64,000 nt of DNA from Bacteroidia bacterium (lineage in GTDB: Bacteria > Bacteroidota > Bacteroidia > Flavobacteriales_D > Parvicellaceae). Position numbers and translations under genes: made by a program. Shown here in pieces: positions 54,178 through 62,969 of this stretch (within the stretch, counting starts at the first letter, position 1; the number at the start of each line of letters is the position of its first letter). The notes under the pieces were generated by a model, which was not told the origin of the DNA, ran no database searches, and saw only the letters and a program-made list of their open reading frames with translations. The stretch covers positions 1 to 64,000 of the forward strand of contig JAUHZI010000003.1 in the NCBI GenBank assembly GCA_030426105.1, read 5' to 3'.

Positions 54178-56103
54178 ATGATTTCAGTTAATAAATTATC
54201 GCTTTTTCTTGGGGGAAAAGAATTGTATAAAGATGTCTCTTTCCGAATAACAAAGGTCGATAAAATTGGGCTTTCGGGTAAAAATGGAGCTGGCAAGTCA
54301 ACAATGCTAAAACTGTTAACTGGATATCATAAACCTACTGAAGGAAGTGTTTCTATTGCCAAAGACTTAAAGCTATGCTATTTACCTCAAGAATTGTTTA
54401 CTGATTCTTTAAAACCAATTATAGAGGAAGTCAAAACAGCTAACTCTGAAATAGAGGAAATAACTAATCGTCTAGAAGAAATTAATTTAGAGTTAGAAAC
54501 AAGGACAGATTATGAGTCTGACTCCTTTTTAGCTTTGCTTGATGAATTAGCTGAGCTTAATGATGCATATAATATGCGTGGTGGGAATGATGTAGCAGAG
54601 CAGTCAGAAATTATATTGAAAGGTCTTGGTTTTTCTGATACAGATTTAAACCGTCCAATGAATGAATTTAGTGGAGGATGGCAAATGCGTGTAGAGTTGG
54701 CTAAATTGTTAGTCCAAATGCCAGATGTTCTATTATTAGATGAGCCTACAAACCATTTAGATATTGAGTCGATAGATTGGCTAGAAAATTATTTGAAACG
54801 TTATCCAGGTGCTGTTTTATTAATTTCTCACGATAAACAGTTTTTAGATAATATAACCAACCGAACACTTGAGATTAACAGTGGTAAAGTATACGATTAT
54901 AATTGTAACTATTCGACTTATTTAGTTAGAAGGGAAGAAGAGAGAACATTGCAATTAGCTGCAATGAAGAATCAACAAAAAGAAATAGAACATAAGCAAA
55001 AGTTAATTGATAAATATAGAGCAAAAGCTAATAAAGCTGCATTTGCACAAAGTTTAATTAAGCAGATTGATAAAATGGAAATCATAGAGGTTGACGAAAC
55101 TGATGCTTCTAGTTTAAGGTTTAGATTTCCTGACCCTTCTCCTTCAGGGAAATTAGTTGCTGAAATTGAAGGTGCTTCAAAAGCTTTTTCTGAAAAAATA
55201 ATCTTTGAAGGATTAACTTTTAATATCGCAAAAGGAGAAAAAATCGCATTAATAGGAAAAAATGGTGTTGGTAAGTCTACTTTTATTAAGATGATGGTTA
55301 ATCAAACCAATTATGAAGGAGATATAAAACTAGGTCATAATGTAAAAATTGGATACTTTGCACAGGATGAAGCAACAAAACTAAATCCAGATAAGACAAT
55401 TTTTGAAACAATTGATGATGTTGCAACTGGTGAGGTCAGAAAAAGGATTCGAGAGATTTTAGGTTCTTTTTTATTTCAAGGAGATGATATTGATAAAAAA
55501 GTTAAGGTACTTTCTGGAGGAGAAAAAACAAGGTTGGCTTTATGTAAACTACTACTAGAACCATATAATTTTCTTATTCTAGATGAGCCGACGAATCATC
55601 TAGATATAATTTCAAAAGAAGTCTTAAAAAACGCATTATTAGAATATAGTGGGACACTATTGTTAGTATCTCACGATAGGGACTTCTTAGATGGCTTAAG
55701 TGATCGTTTATATTATATTAAAGACAACAATATCAGTATCTATTTCGAATCAGTTAAAGAGCGCCTAACAAAAGTTGCAAAAGAGAATGCTGATAAAGGA
55801 ATTAGTAAGCCTAAAAAGTCAAAGAAAGAAAAAACTGTTGATGAACAAGATGCTAAAAAGCTCAACGGTAAGCTCAACAAAACGAATTCTCAAATATCTA
55901 ATGTAGAAAAGAAGATAAATGCATTAGAATCAAAAATTGAAGAAAAGGAAAAAGAAATAAATACATTTGATTTTACATCTCATGAAAATAGTCCGCTTTT
56001 TGAAGAGCTAGAAGCATTAAAGGAACAATTAAATTCTGAGATGACACATTGGGAGGATTTAGAAGAGCAGAAAGAAGAAATAGTGAATCTATTGAATCAA
56101 TAA
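54178..56103 (+). CDS. ABC-F family ATPase
   Basis: This soluble protein has two ATP-binding cassettes and no membrane domain, the ABC-F layout of ribosome-acting proteins. Motifs are Walker A GKNGAGKST and GKNGVGKST, signatures NEFSGGWQMRVELAKLL and LSGGEKTRLALCKLL, Walker B LLLDEPTNHLD and LILDEPTNHLD. An interdomain linker (RTLQLAAMKNQQKEIEHKQ) follows cassette 1, and a C-terminal coiled coil (KLNGKLNKTNSQISNVEKK) ends it at 641 residues. Closest in layout are Uup/YbiT-like proteins; antibiotic resistance should not be assumed. It separates gldN from its paralogue. Confidence 0.93.
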   Translation: MISVNKLSLFLGGKELYKDVSFRITKVDKIGLSGKNGAGKSTMLKLLTGYHKPTEGSVSIAKDLKLCYLPQELFTDSLKPIIEEVKTANSEIEEITNRLEEINLELETRTDYESDSFLALLDELAELNDAYNMRGGNDVAEQSEIILKGLGFSDTDLNRPMNEFSGGWQMRVELAKLLVQMPDVLLLDEPTNHLDIESIDWLENYLKRYPGAVLLISHDKQFLDNITNRTLEINSGKVYDYNCNYSTYLVRREEERTLQLAAMKNQQKEIEHKQKLIDKYRAKANKAAFAQSLIKQIDKMEIIEVDETDASSLRFRFPDPSPSGKLVAEIEGASKAFSEKIIFEGLTFNIAKGEKIALIGKNGVGKSTFIKMMVNQTNYEGDIKLGHNVKIGYFAQDEATKLNPDKTIFETIDDVATGEVRKRIREILGSFLFQGDDIDKKVKVLSGGEKTRLALCKLLLEPYNFLILDEPTNHLDIISKEVLKNALLEYSGTLLLVSHDRDFLDGLSDRLYYIKDNNISIYFESVKERLTKVAKENADKGISKPKKSKKEKTVDEQDAKKLNGKLNKTNSQISNVEKKINALESKIEEKEKEINTFDFTSHENSPLFEELEALKEQLNSEMTHWEDLEEQKEEIVNLLNQ

Positions 56104-56120
56104 TGTAACTATAGGGAGAC

Positions 56121-56151
56121 AGCTACGTACTATTTTTGGTGCTACGTAGCT
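56121..56151. promoter_or_regulatory. Hairpin enclosing the gldO-like start codon
   Basis: Perfect 9-bp inverted repeat (agctacgta / tacgtagct) with a 13-nt loop. The loop contains the candidate start codons TTG 56136 and GTG 56139. No T-run follows, so it looks more like a translational control element than a terminator. Confidence 0.5.
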
Positions 56152-57053
56152 TAATATTTCTATTTTATTTATCGAATGTTCCATTGAGCTTTTCTCAATG
56201 TGGAGGCTTTGTTGATGGAGATGTTTTAGATGGGATATATCTTCAAGAAAATATTCCTACTAAGCGAGTAATTCAGTATGCTAGTTTAAGAGAAGCCGAT
56301 GTAATATGGTCAAAACGTATTTGGAGAACAATTGACTTAAGAGAGAAGTTGAATCATCCGTTGTTTTATCCTCTAGAACCTCTATCTGATCGATCTTCGT
56401 TGTGGGATGTTATCAAGTGTGGTATTTTAAACGAAAGTTCGATCACCATATATGATGTTAATGGGTTTGAACAAGATGACCAGTTTAAATATCCAGTCCG
56501 ACCAGAAAATGGAAATTTCAACAATGCTATATATCAAAAAAAATTACTCAGTTATTTAGGCTCAGAAACAGAAATTGAAAAAATAGATGAAAATGATAAT
56601 GTGATGTATGATGATATGGGCGATCCAATACTAGAAGTTATTGTTGAGCAGTACACTGCAAGAGATATTGTCCGTTATGAGTTAAAAGAAGATTGGTTTT
56701 TCGATAAACAACGTTCAGTAATGGATGTTAGGATAATTGGTCTATCTCCACTTGTATATGATTACGACCCATCAGGAGACGTAAAGGGATTGAAGAATTT
56801 GTTTTGGCTATATTATCCAGAGTGTCGTTATCTTTTCCAAAATGCTTTTGTGTATAATCCTAAAAATGACGCTATGCGAATGTCATTTGACGATTTGTTT
56901 ATGAAAAGAAGATTTTCTTCATATATTCACAAAGAAAGTAATGTGTTTGATAGGGCGATAGCTCAACCTCATGATGGAGTAGATGCCTTATTAGAATCTG
57001 AGCGGATAAAAAAACAAATGTTTATTATAGAACATGACTTGTGGAGTTTTTAA
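56136..57053 (+). CDS. gldO: GldN paralogue (GldO-like)
   Basis: This protein is a close paralogue of GldN along its full length (VLDGIYLQENIPTKRVIQYA, EDWFFDKQRSVMDVRIIG, RRFSSYIHKESNVFDR). It has a short signal peptide (LRSLIFLFYLSNVPLSFSQ). Flavobacterium johnsoniae has adjacent, partly redundant gldN and gldO; here the paralogue is separated from gldN by the ABC-F gene. There is no ATG before the signal peptide, so the start is TTG or GTG, both in the loop of a hairpin. Expression is therefore probably lower or controlled. Confidence 0.85.
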   Translation: MVLRSLIFLFYLSNVPLSFSQCGGFVDGDVLDGIYLQENIPTKRVIQYASLREADVIWSKRIWRTIDLREKLNHPLFYPLEPLSDRSSLWDVIKCGILNESSITIYDVNGFEQDDQFKYPVRPENGNFNNAIYQKKLLSYLGSETEIEKIDENDNVMYDDMGDPILEVIVEQYTARDIVRYELKEDWFFDKQRSVMDVRIIGLSPLVYDYDPSGDVKGLKNLFWLYYPECRYLFQNAFVYNPKNDAMRMSFDDLFMKRRFSSYIHKESNVFDRAIAQPHDGVDALLESERIKKQMFIIEHDLWSF

Positions 57054-57132
57054 ATAACATCAAAGAGGTGTTTTAGTACTTTTTTGTTAATAAACTTATT
57101 GAACTATAATCTTTTTTCCTGCTCCGTTTTTT

Positions 57133-57140
57133 TAACTTTG
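57133..57140 (+). promoter_or_regulatory. -7 box TAACTTTG of bcp
   Basis: This is an exact match to TAnnTTTG, 25 bases before the bcp ATG. The -33 element is not clear. Confidence 0.4.
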
Positions 57141-57165
57141 ATAACAGTTAAAATTAAAAGAAACT

Positions 57166-57612
57166 ATGTTAAAAGTTGGAGATAAAGCCCCTGATTTTGT
57201 AAGCGTTGATGAAAATGGAGAAGAAATTAAGTTGTCTGATTATTCTGGACAAAAACTAATTTTATATTTCTATCCTAAGGATAGTACTCCTGGTTGTACA
57301 CTTGAGGCTCAAAATTTAAGAGATAATTATGAATTATTAAAGAGCAAAGGATATGAGGTTGTAGGTGTCAGCGCTGATAGTCAGAAGCGACATCAAAACT
57401 TTATAGCTAAACAATGTTTGCCATTCAAGTTAATTGCTGATGAAGAGAAGGTGGTTATTAATGCTTATGAGTGCTGGGGACCCAAAAAGTTTATGGGAAG
57501 GGAGTTTGAGGGAATCTACCGAAAAACATTTGTAATTGAGAATGGAGTTATTATTAAACTGATAGAAAAAGTAAAAACAAAAGCACATACAGAACAAATT
57601 TTAGAAGATTAA
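57166..57612 (+). CDS. bcp: Thioredoxin-dependent peroxiredoxin BCP
   Basis: This AhpC/TSA-family protein reduces hydroperoxides. The 148 residues show APDFVSVDENGEEIKLSDYS, the peroxidatic Cys in STPGCTLEAQNLRD (about residue 46) and YRKTFVIENG. In Escherichia coli BCP a resolving Cys lies five residues after the first; here that position is not Cys. Two other cysteines (KQCLP, YECWG) may serve, or it may act as a 1-Cys enzyme. It lies 40-60 bases upstream of recA on the same strand. Confidence 0.93.
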   Translation: MLKVGDKAPDFVSVDENGEEIKLSDYSGQKLILYFYPKDSTPGCTLEAQNLRDNYELLKSKGYEVVGVSADSQKRHQNFIAKQCLPFKLIADEEKVVINAYECWGPKKFMGREFEGIYRKTFVIENGVIIKLIEKVKTKAHTEQILED

Positions 57613-57646
57613 TTTTAGAACGTAAAAAAAATACGTTGTAAGGTTG

Positions 57647-57654
57647 TACTTTTG
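57647..57654 (+). promoter_or_regulatory. Possible -7 box TACTTTTG of recA
   Basis: This matches TAnnTTTG and overlaps the TTG that the ORF track uses as a recA start, which supports initiation at the downstream ATG (57676) instead. No SOS box or -33 element was identified. Confidence 0.35.
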
Positions 57655-57675
57655 AGTAAACAAAACAAAAAAACA

Positions 57676-58686
57676 ATGGCAAAGAAAGCAGATACATTAG
57701 ATAATAATAAATTAAAAGCATTACAAGCTACTTTAGATAGGTTAGATAAGAGCTATGGTAAAGGTGCTGTAATGCGCATGGGAGACCGAACTACGGAAGA
57801 AATGGAGGTAATTTCTAGTGGTTCAATTACATTAAATAGAGCATTAGGAGTTCAGGGGTTTCCTAAAGGAAGAATTATCGAAATTTATGGACCTGAATCA
57901 TCAGGTAAAACGACATTAGCTATTCACGCAATTGCAGAAGCTCAAAAACAAGGAGGGATTGCAGCAATAGTTGATGCTGAACATGCATTCGATCCTTATT
58001 ACGCTAAAGCATTAGGTGTAGATGTAGACAACCTATTGATTTCTCAACCAGATAATGGAGAGCAAGCATTAGAAATCGCAGATAATTTAATTCGTTCTGG
58101 AGCTATTGACATCTTAATTGTAGATTCTGTTGCAGCTTTAACTCCTAAGGCAGAGATAGAAGGAGAAATGGGCGATAGCCAAATGGGATTACAAGCACGT
58201 TTGATGTCTAAAGCTTTAAGAAAATTAACAGCATCTATTAATAAGGCTAATACTTGTTGTATTTTTATCAATCAATTAAGGGAGAAAATAGGGGTAATGT
58301 TTGGTAATCCTGAAACAACAACAGGGGGAAATGCTTTAAAGTTTTACGCTTCTATCCGTGTTGATATTAGACGTAGCAGCCAATTAAAAAGTGGGGATCA
58401 AGTAATCGGAAATAAAACAAGAGTTAAAGTTGTTAAAAATAAGGTTGCTCCACCATTCCAAACTGCTGAGTTTGAGATTATGTATGGGAAAGGGATTTCT
58501 AAGGTTGGTGAAATTATCGATTTAGGTGTAGAGTTTGAAATCGTTAAAAAGAGCGGATCTTGGTATAGCTATGGTGACGTTAAGCTAGGACAAGGTAAAG
58601 ACTCTGTTAAAGAATTGCTAGAAGATAACCTTGAGTTATTAGAGGAGTTAGAAGAAAAAGTAGTTGAAGCTTTGAAAGGGAATTAA
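57676..58686 (+). CDS. recA: RecA recombinase
   Basis: RecA is the DNA strand-exchange and LexA-cleavage co-protease. The start is at ATG 57676 ([20 protein letters not shown]), giving a normal 336 residues. Motifs are [11 protein letters not shown], Walker [36 protein letters not shown], and [27 protein letters not shown]. The C-terminus is acidic ([21 protein letters not shown]). It ends at a strong terminator. Confidence 0.97.
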   Translation: MAKKADTLDNNKLKALQATLDRLDKSYGKGAVMRMGDRTTEEMEVISSGSITLNRALGVQGFPKGRIIEIYGPESSGKTTLAIHAIAEAQKQGGIAAIVDAEHAFDPYYAKALGVDVDNLLISQPDNGEQALEIADNLIRSGAIDILIVDSVAALTPKAEIEGEMGDSQMGLQARLMSKALRKLTASINKANTCCIFINQLREKIGVMFGNPETTTGGNALKFYASIRVDIRRSSQLKSGDQVIGNKTRVKVVKNKVAPPFQTAEFEIMYGKGISKVGEIIDLGVEFEIVKKSGSWYSYGDVKLGQGKDSVKELLEDNLELLEELEEKVVEALKGN

Positions 58687-58711
58687 ACAACTAACTTTCT
58701 ATATTATAATG

Positions 58712-58745
58712 AAAGGGCGACATTCTATAAAATGTCGCCCTTTTT
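58712..58745. terminator. Bidirectional terminator between recA and the DUF4097-like gene
   Basis: A 13-bp perfect stem (aaagggcgacatt / aatgtcgcccttt) has a 6-nt loop and T-rich tails in both directions. It separates two convergent genes. Confidence 0.85.
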
Positions 58746-58747
58746 AA

Positions 58748-59833
58748 TTATTCAATGTCAAATTGTATATAACTGTTTTTAGCTATAACTCTAATTTTTG
58801 GAGGTGTTTCCTTAGTATTGTTTTTCGAAAAAGTGCCTTCATATTGATGAATGTGATCAAATAAATTATCCGCTTTTAAGTGATTTCCAGATGAAGGTAT
58901 GATAAATGCTTCTCCTTTTTCTAATTGAACGAAATAATCAAAAGATACATCCTGACTAAAGTTAAGCTCAATATCAGTATTTTGTCCATTTAAGGTAACC
59001 TCAGTAAAGGAACTATTTAGCATATCGACATCCAAACTTCCATGCTTTATATTTCCTTTTACCAATGTATTGAGCTCTTCAATTTCTATATTGGAGAAAG
59101 AAGCATTAATTTGCACACTATTCGCCTTTTCTATTTCTACCTCGTCTGAAACTGATTTTATCAAAACCCTATTTGCTTTTTCTATTTCTATTTCAGTAGA
59201 AGCGCAATCAAAATCAACATGATCAACTTCATCAATTCTAACTTTTGAAAAACGGGCATATATATCGCCTTTTTCAATTTTTTTTGCCTTTAACTTCCCG
59301 TATTTTAGTTTTATGGATTTTAATTTAGAAACAGTTCTAAGGTTAATGTCACCATGTGAGACATTTAGTTTCATTTTACCCTTAAAATTCCCAAAGGAAA
59401 CATTTCCATATTTATTATTGATATCAACAGAAATATAATCTGGAGTTTTTATTATATAATCAACTTTAACAGACTGCTCTCCAAATAGCTTTAGTACATC
59501 ATTCTTAAATCCTTTTCCTATATCGTTCCATTCAGTTGATACACCTAAAAAGTCATTGAAAGAGTTAAAGTCAATATCGATATTCCCCAATATAGTAGAT
59601 AAACGATCAAGATTTGATGTTTCAACTTTAATAGATACTTCAACAGAAACACTGTCTTTCTCCCAGTTTTCTACTTTGATATTCCCATGTTTATTTTCAA
59701 TTTCAAGTTCGAAATCTTTACTTGATTTTACAACTTTTTTAATTGTTTTGGAATCTTCAAAATATTCTTTGGTATTGGCTAACAAATTAGCTACAACAAA
59801 GAAATTAATAATAAATAGTATAGCTCGTGTCAT
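58748..59833 (-). CDS. Exported beta-solenoid protein (DUF4097/DUF2807-like)
   Basis: A signal peptide (AILFIINFFVVANLLANT) is followed by a ~320-residue beta-rich body with short near-repeats (EIENKHGNIKVENWEKDSV, DVDHVDFDC, IEIEKANRVLIKS, VEIEKANSVQINA). This resembles the DUF4097/DUF2807 putative-adhesin solenoid of Bacteroidota. There is no sorting domain or lipobox. The start overlaps the end of the anti-sigma-like gene by 29 bases, so it belongs to the sigma operon and is likely its output or sensor. A specific function is unknown. Confidence 0.7.
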   Translation of the reverse strand: MTRAILFIINFFVVANLLANTKEYFEDSKTIKKVVKSSKDFELEIENKHGNIKVENWEKDSVSVEVSIKVETSNLDRLSTILGNIDIDFNSFNDFLGVSTEWNDIGKGFKNDVLKLFGEQSVKVDYIIKTPDYISVDINNKYGNVSFGNFKGKMKLNVSHGDINLRTVSKLKSIKLKYGKLKAKKIEKGDIYARFSKVRIDEVDHVDFDCASTEIEIEKANRVLIKSVSDEVEIEKANSVQINASFSNIEIEELNTLVKGNIKHGSLDVDMLNSSFTEVTLNGQNTDIELNFSQDVSFDYFVQLEKGEAFIIPSSGNHLKADNLFDHIHQYEGTFSKNNTKETPPKIRVIAKNSYIQFDIE

Positions 59834-60410
59834 TTTGCTCTTTTTTAGATGATTTACTTTCTACAGTGTTGATGTTGTTTAAGACCGTTTCTAAGAGGTC
59901 TAATTTTAATTGATAATTCATAATCATTTCTTCAATAATTAATTGATCATCTACGCCTGTTCCTAATTCTTGTTTTAAGTTGTTAAACTCTTCATCAAGA
60001 AGCATAAGTTCTTCTTTGATTTCTTCAGAGTATCCCAATTGAGATATTTGTTGTTGTTTATGTGAAACTTGTTGTATATAGTAACTCTCTACTTCTGCCA
60101 TTTCTTGTGAAACAGAAGAAAACGTAAACTCATTATTAGCATTATGCTCTTGTGTCTCAACAATATTGTTGTCTAGCTTATTTTCAGGAGTAAACTGAAA
60201 ATAGATGAGACTACCTAATCCAATCAAAATAGTTGCAGCTGCAGCAATGTTCAAAATAAAACTCCAGTTGATTACTTTTCCTGATTTTGGTTTTTCTAAA
60301 CTTTGCTTTTCATTAGATAGCGAAGAAAAATCCAGGCTAGGAGGAGTAGCAGTATCAAATGCATCTCTATTTGCTTCAATAAAATCTTTTAATTGATCTT
60401 TTTCTTTCAT
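59805..60410 (-). CDS. Membrane protein, probable anti-sigma factor
   Basis: The 201-residue protein has a cytoplasmic N-terminal domain (LKDFIEANRDAFDTATPPSLDF), a single transmembrane helix (FILNIAAAATILIGLGSLIYFQF, about residues 51-72) and a periplasmic helical region. It has no zinc-binding His/Cys motif. It begins in an ATGA overlap with the sigma factor stop, the standard sigma/anti-sigma arrangement. The periplasmic part (YSEEIKEELMLLDEEFNNL) is a coiled coil rather than a TPR. Confidence 0.8.
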   Translation of the reverse strand: MKEKDQLKDFIEANRDAFDTATPPSLDFSSLSNEKQSLEKPKSGKVINWSFILNIAAAATILIGLGSLIYFQFTPENKLDNNIVETQEHNANNEFTFSSVSQEMAEVESYYIQQVSHKQQQISQLGYSEEIKEELMLLDEEFNNLKQELGTGVDDQLIIEEMIMNYQLKLDLLETVLNNINTVESKSSKKEQNDTSYTIYY

Positions 60411-60952
60411 AGTACAGCTGTGTTTAAAAGTTCTCTTAGTTTCTTTTTACCTCTAACATATTGTGTTCTTGATGTAGACTCACTAATGCCTAGTTCTAAT
60501 GCAATTTCTTTATGACTGTATCCTTCAAATAGATATAAGGAAATAATTAAACGATATCCATTAGGTAAATTATTTAATTGATCAGAAATATCAGCAATTT
60601 TAAGTTCTATATTATTCCATTGATTTTCCTCTTCTTCAATATTTAAGTTGTCTACAGAAACCTCAGACCACTGAAGTTTTTTCTTTTTGAGGCTATTTAA
60701 AGATTTATTAATTGCAATACGCTTTATCCAGCCAAAAAGAGAAGATTCGTTTCTGAAATTTTCTATGTTTTTAAAAGCACTAATAAAAGTCTCTTGCAGA
60801 ATATCTTCAGCTTCTTCTCTATGATTTACAATTCTGATGATAGAATTAAATACGCCCTTAGCACAACCATAATAAATTTGATTATAGGCATACTGACTCC
60901 CTGATTTACAATCTTCGATCAATTCGGGAGTTATGTTAACAAAGGAATTCAC
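60407..60952 (-). CDS. ECF RNA polymerase sigma factor
   Basis: The 181-residue protein has regions 2 and 4 only. Region 2 is visible in AYNQIYYGCAKGVFNSIIRI, EEAEDILQETFISAFKNIENF, and GWIKRIAINKSLNSLKK. Region 4 is NNLPNGYRLIISLYLFEGY, HKEIALELGISESTSRTQY. It heads the sigma / anti-sigma / DUF4097-like unit and follows a beta-barrel gene after 18 bases, so co-transcription with the upstream envelope genes is possible. Confidence 0.92.
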   Translation of the reverse strand: MNSFVNITPELIEDCKSGSQYAYNQIYYGCAKGVFNSIIRIVNHREEAEDILQETFISAFKNIENFRNESSLFGWIKRIAINKSLNSLKKKKLQWSEVSVDNLNIEEEENQWNNIELKIADISDQLNNLPNGYRLIISLYLFEGYSHKEIALELGISESTSRTQYVRGKKKLRELLNTAVL

Positions 60953-60970
60953 TGAATACTTTCAAAATGT

Positions 60971-61594
60971 TTAGAACCAACCTAGTTTGAGTCCTGCATT
61001 AATTGTCCAACCATTTAGAGGATAACTTTCTGTATTTGCTAAATTAATAACATCTGTAAATTGATAGCCTATTCCTCCAGCAAATCTTAAATTTTTAAAT
61101 AGATTCACCTCAGCTTTTACACCTGGTTCTATAAAACCAAACACATCATAATTAGCAGTGTTAGCATCCCAATCAAAATCATCTTGATAAAAACGGTATC
61201 TATTAATTGATGCAGCTCCTATTCCCATTTCGATAGGTAATGTGAAGTGAATCACTGAGTTGCTTAGAAAAACAGGTTCTAATTTTAATCCTCCAGCTCC
61301 ATATTCAAAGAAATAACTGTAGTTATAATTATCGATATAATCACTTTGTACATCGTTATACATCCCATATCCAAACAAACCTACATTCAACTTGTGGTTA
61401 AATACTAAAGATAATTCTCCGCCAGCCAATAAACCAATTTGATTATTTAGCGTAATAGCTTTATGATTAAGAGCAATGTATGCTCTTATGCTTTTCTTAC
61501 GGCTACCAAAAAGGGTTTGTTGTTCATTTACTAAGTCCTGTGCTGTAATTCCTATACTAAGGAATAAAATAGCGATTATTAATAATTGTTTCAT
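60971..61594 (-). CDS. Predicted outer-membrane beta-barrel protein
   Basis: I use the ATG at 61594 (MKQLLIIAILFLSIGITAQD), a clear signal peptide; the 61702 start overlaps the upstream gene. The ~187-residue body is beta-rich with strand pairs such as IRAYIALNHKAITLNNQIGL, LNVGLFGYGMYND, and ending WTINAGLKLGWF, an aromatic C-terminus typical of BAM substrates. I do not recognise a family. It lies 7 bases after the DUF2807 stop and 18 bases before the sigma factor gene. Confidence 0.75.
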   Translation of the reverse strand: MKQLLIIAILFLSIGITAQDLVNEQQTLFGSRKKSIRAYIALNHKAITLNNQIGLLAGGELSLVFNHKLNVGLFGYGMYNDVQSDYIDNYNYSYFFEYGAGGLKLEPVFLSNSVIHFTLPIEMGIGAASINRYRFYQDDFDWDANTANYDVFGFIEPGVKAEVNLFKNLRFAGGIGYQFTDVINLANTESYPLNGWTINAGLKLGWF

Positions 61595-61601
61595 GGTGTT
61601 T

Positions 61602-62306
61602 TTAGTTTTTATGAATAATATTTCCACTCCCTGTAACAGATGTTGTAACTGATGGAGGGTTTCCGTAGTAATAAATATTACCAGAACCAGTAAGTGATGC
61701 AACTAAGCTAACTCCAGTTTTTAAGGTAATATTTCCACTTCCACTAAGTTGTACAGTTGCATGATTAGAATAAAAATGTTTACCACCTACGTTTCCACTA
61801 CCTTTAACTTCTATGTGTTGAGTATGGCTACTTCCTGTAGAATTAATATTTCCTGATCCTGAAAGCATGAGATTATAATTTGTCAAAGTAGCATTAATAT
61901 TTACATCGCCAGAACCTATCAATGCTAAATCAAAACTGGTACAGTTAATTTGGTCACCATTAAAATTTCCACTTCCTTCAACTCTAACAGTATTGATACT
62001 ATCATTGGAGACATAGACTCTTATTCTTTTAGTGTTTAAGATATCGTTGTTAGCTTCATAAATTACAAGTTTATTATTTACAATATCCGTTTTGATGTAA
62101 TCTATGAGATGTTCTCCAGCTTCAATCTTCAACGATTGGGTCGAATCTTGAGTATAAAAAACATCAATGTTATCAACTAATTCAATGGCATTAAAATTAC
62201 CAATAGTTCTATTTTCTGTAGTAATACTCCCAGAAGATTCTCTTTTGATTTTTGAACAGCTAGCTACAAGTAAAGTAGTAGATATTATAAAAACTATTTT
62301 TTTCAT
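61602..62306 (-). CDS. DUF2807 (head GIN domain) lipoprotein
   Basis: A lipoprotein signal (VFIISTTLLVASCSKIK) is followed by a DUF2807 putative auto-transporter-adhesin domain. The SGSGN turns (VEGSGNFNGDQ, LSGSGNINSTG, VKGSGNVGGKH, LSGSGNITLKT, VTGSGNIIHKN) repeat about every 18-20 residues and form a beta-solenoid. The function is unknown. It is the first gene of a run of five minus-strand genes ending in the DUF4097-like protein, with short gaps or overlaps throughout. Confidence 0.9.
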   Translation of the reverse strand: MKKIVFIISTTLLVASCSKIKRESSGSITTENRTIGNFNAIELVDNIDVFYTQDSTQSLKIEAGEHLIDYIKTDIVNNKLVIYEANNDILNTKRIRVYVSNDSINTVRVEGSGNFNGDQINCTSFDLALIGSGDVNINATLTNYNLMLSGSGNINSTGSSHTQHIEVKGSGNVGGKHFYSNHATVQLSGSGNITLKTGVSLVASLTGSGNIYYYGNPPSVTTSVTGSGNIIHKN

Positions 62307-62361
62307 CGTTTTGGTTTATTAATTTTGATTTCTTGTTATTAGTAGACAATGAAAAAATTAA

Positions 62362-62964
62362 ATGTTGCATAAAGTCGAAAAAAAAATGAAAATAAATTTA
62401 AATGCTGAATATTGGAATAATAGATATATTGAAAAAACTCATCGCTGGGATATTGGCTATCCAGCTCCAGCAATTACAAATTATTTTGATAAAATAGAAG
62501 ATAAGGAAGTTCGCATACTAATTCCAGGTTGCGGTAGTGCCTATGAAGGAGAGTACCTGTTTAATAAGGGATTTAAGAACATCACATTACTCGATTTAGC
62601 TGAAGAAACAAAAAATAGTTTTTTAAACCGTGTTCCAAACTTTGAGAACTTTCATATAGGGGGATTTTTTGAATATAAAGGCAAGTTTGATTATATCATT
62701 GAGCAAACATTTTTTTGTGCACTGAACCCAAACTTAAGAAATGAATATGTGTTAAAAATGAAGGAGTTACTGAAGGAAAAAGGAAAGCTCGTAGGTTTAA
62801 TGTTCCATGATGAACTCTATAAGGAACACCCACCTTTTGGAGGGTTTAAAGAAGATTATTTAAAACTATTTAGGCCTCATTTTTCTTCAATAAATATGGA
62901 GATTACACAAGATTCAATAAAAGAAAGATTAGGAAGGGAGTTGTTTATAGAGATAGGGCATTAG
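62362..62964 (+). CDS. TPMT-family SAM-dependent methyltransferase
   Basis: This class I methyltransferase is of the thiopurine S-methyltransferase type. Visible features are EYWNNRYIEKTHRWDIGYPAPAIT (family start), the SAM motif ILIPGCGSAYEGEYLF, NITLLDLAEE (acidic loop), and FDYIIEQTFFCALNPN. The length of about 200 is normal. The biological substrate in bacteria is uncertain; related enzymes methylate thiols, selenium or tellurite. It is divergent from the DUF2807 gene and convergent with the edge gene. Start may be 62362 or 62386. Confidence 0.85.
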   Translation: MLHKVEKKMKINLNAEYWNNRYIEKTHRWDIGYPAPAITNYFDKIEDKEVRILIPGCGSAYEGEYLFNKGFKNITLLDLAEETKNSFLNRVPNFENFHIGGFFEYKGKFDYIIEQTFFCALNPNLRNEYVLKMKELLKEKGKLVGLMFHDELYKEHPPFGGFKEDYLKLFRPHFSSINMEITQDSIKERLGRELFIEIGH

Positions 62965-62969
62965 TTTTC

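Noticed and set aside
54178-56103. Antibiotic-resistance ABC-F protein
   Set aside because: The C-terminal coiled coil and general layout fit housekeeping Uup/YbiT-like proteins; nothing shows a resistance subclass.
57652-57675. TTG start of recA from the ORF track
   Set aside because: It overlaps a -7 box and adds eight residues; the ATG at 57676 gives the normal RecA N-terminus.
61595-61702. Upstream start for the beta-barrel gene at 61702
   Set aside because: It would overlap the DUF2807 gene by about 100 bases and displace the signal peptide; the ATG at 61594 is preferred.
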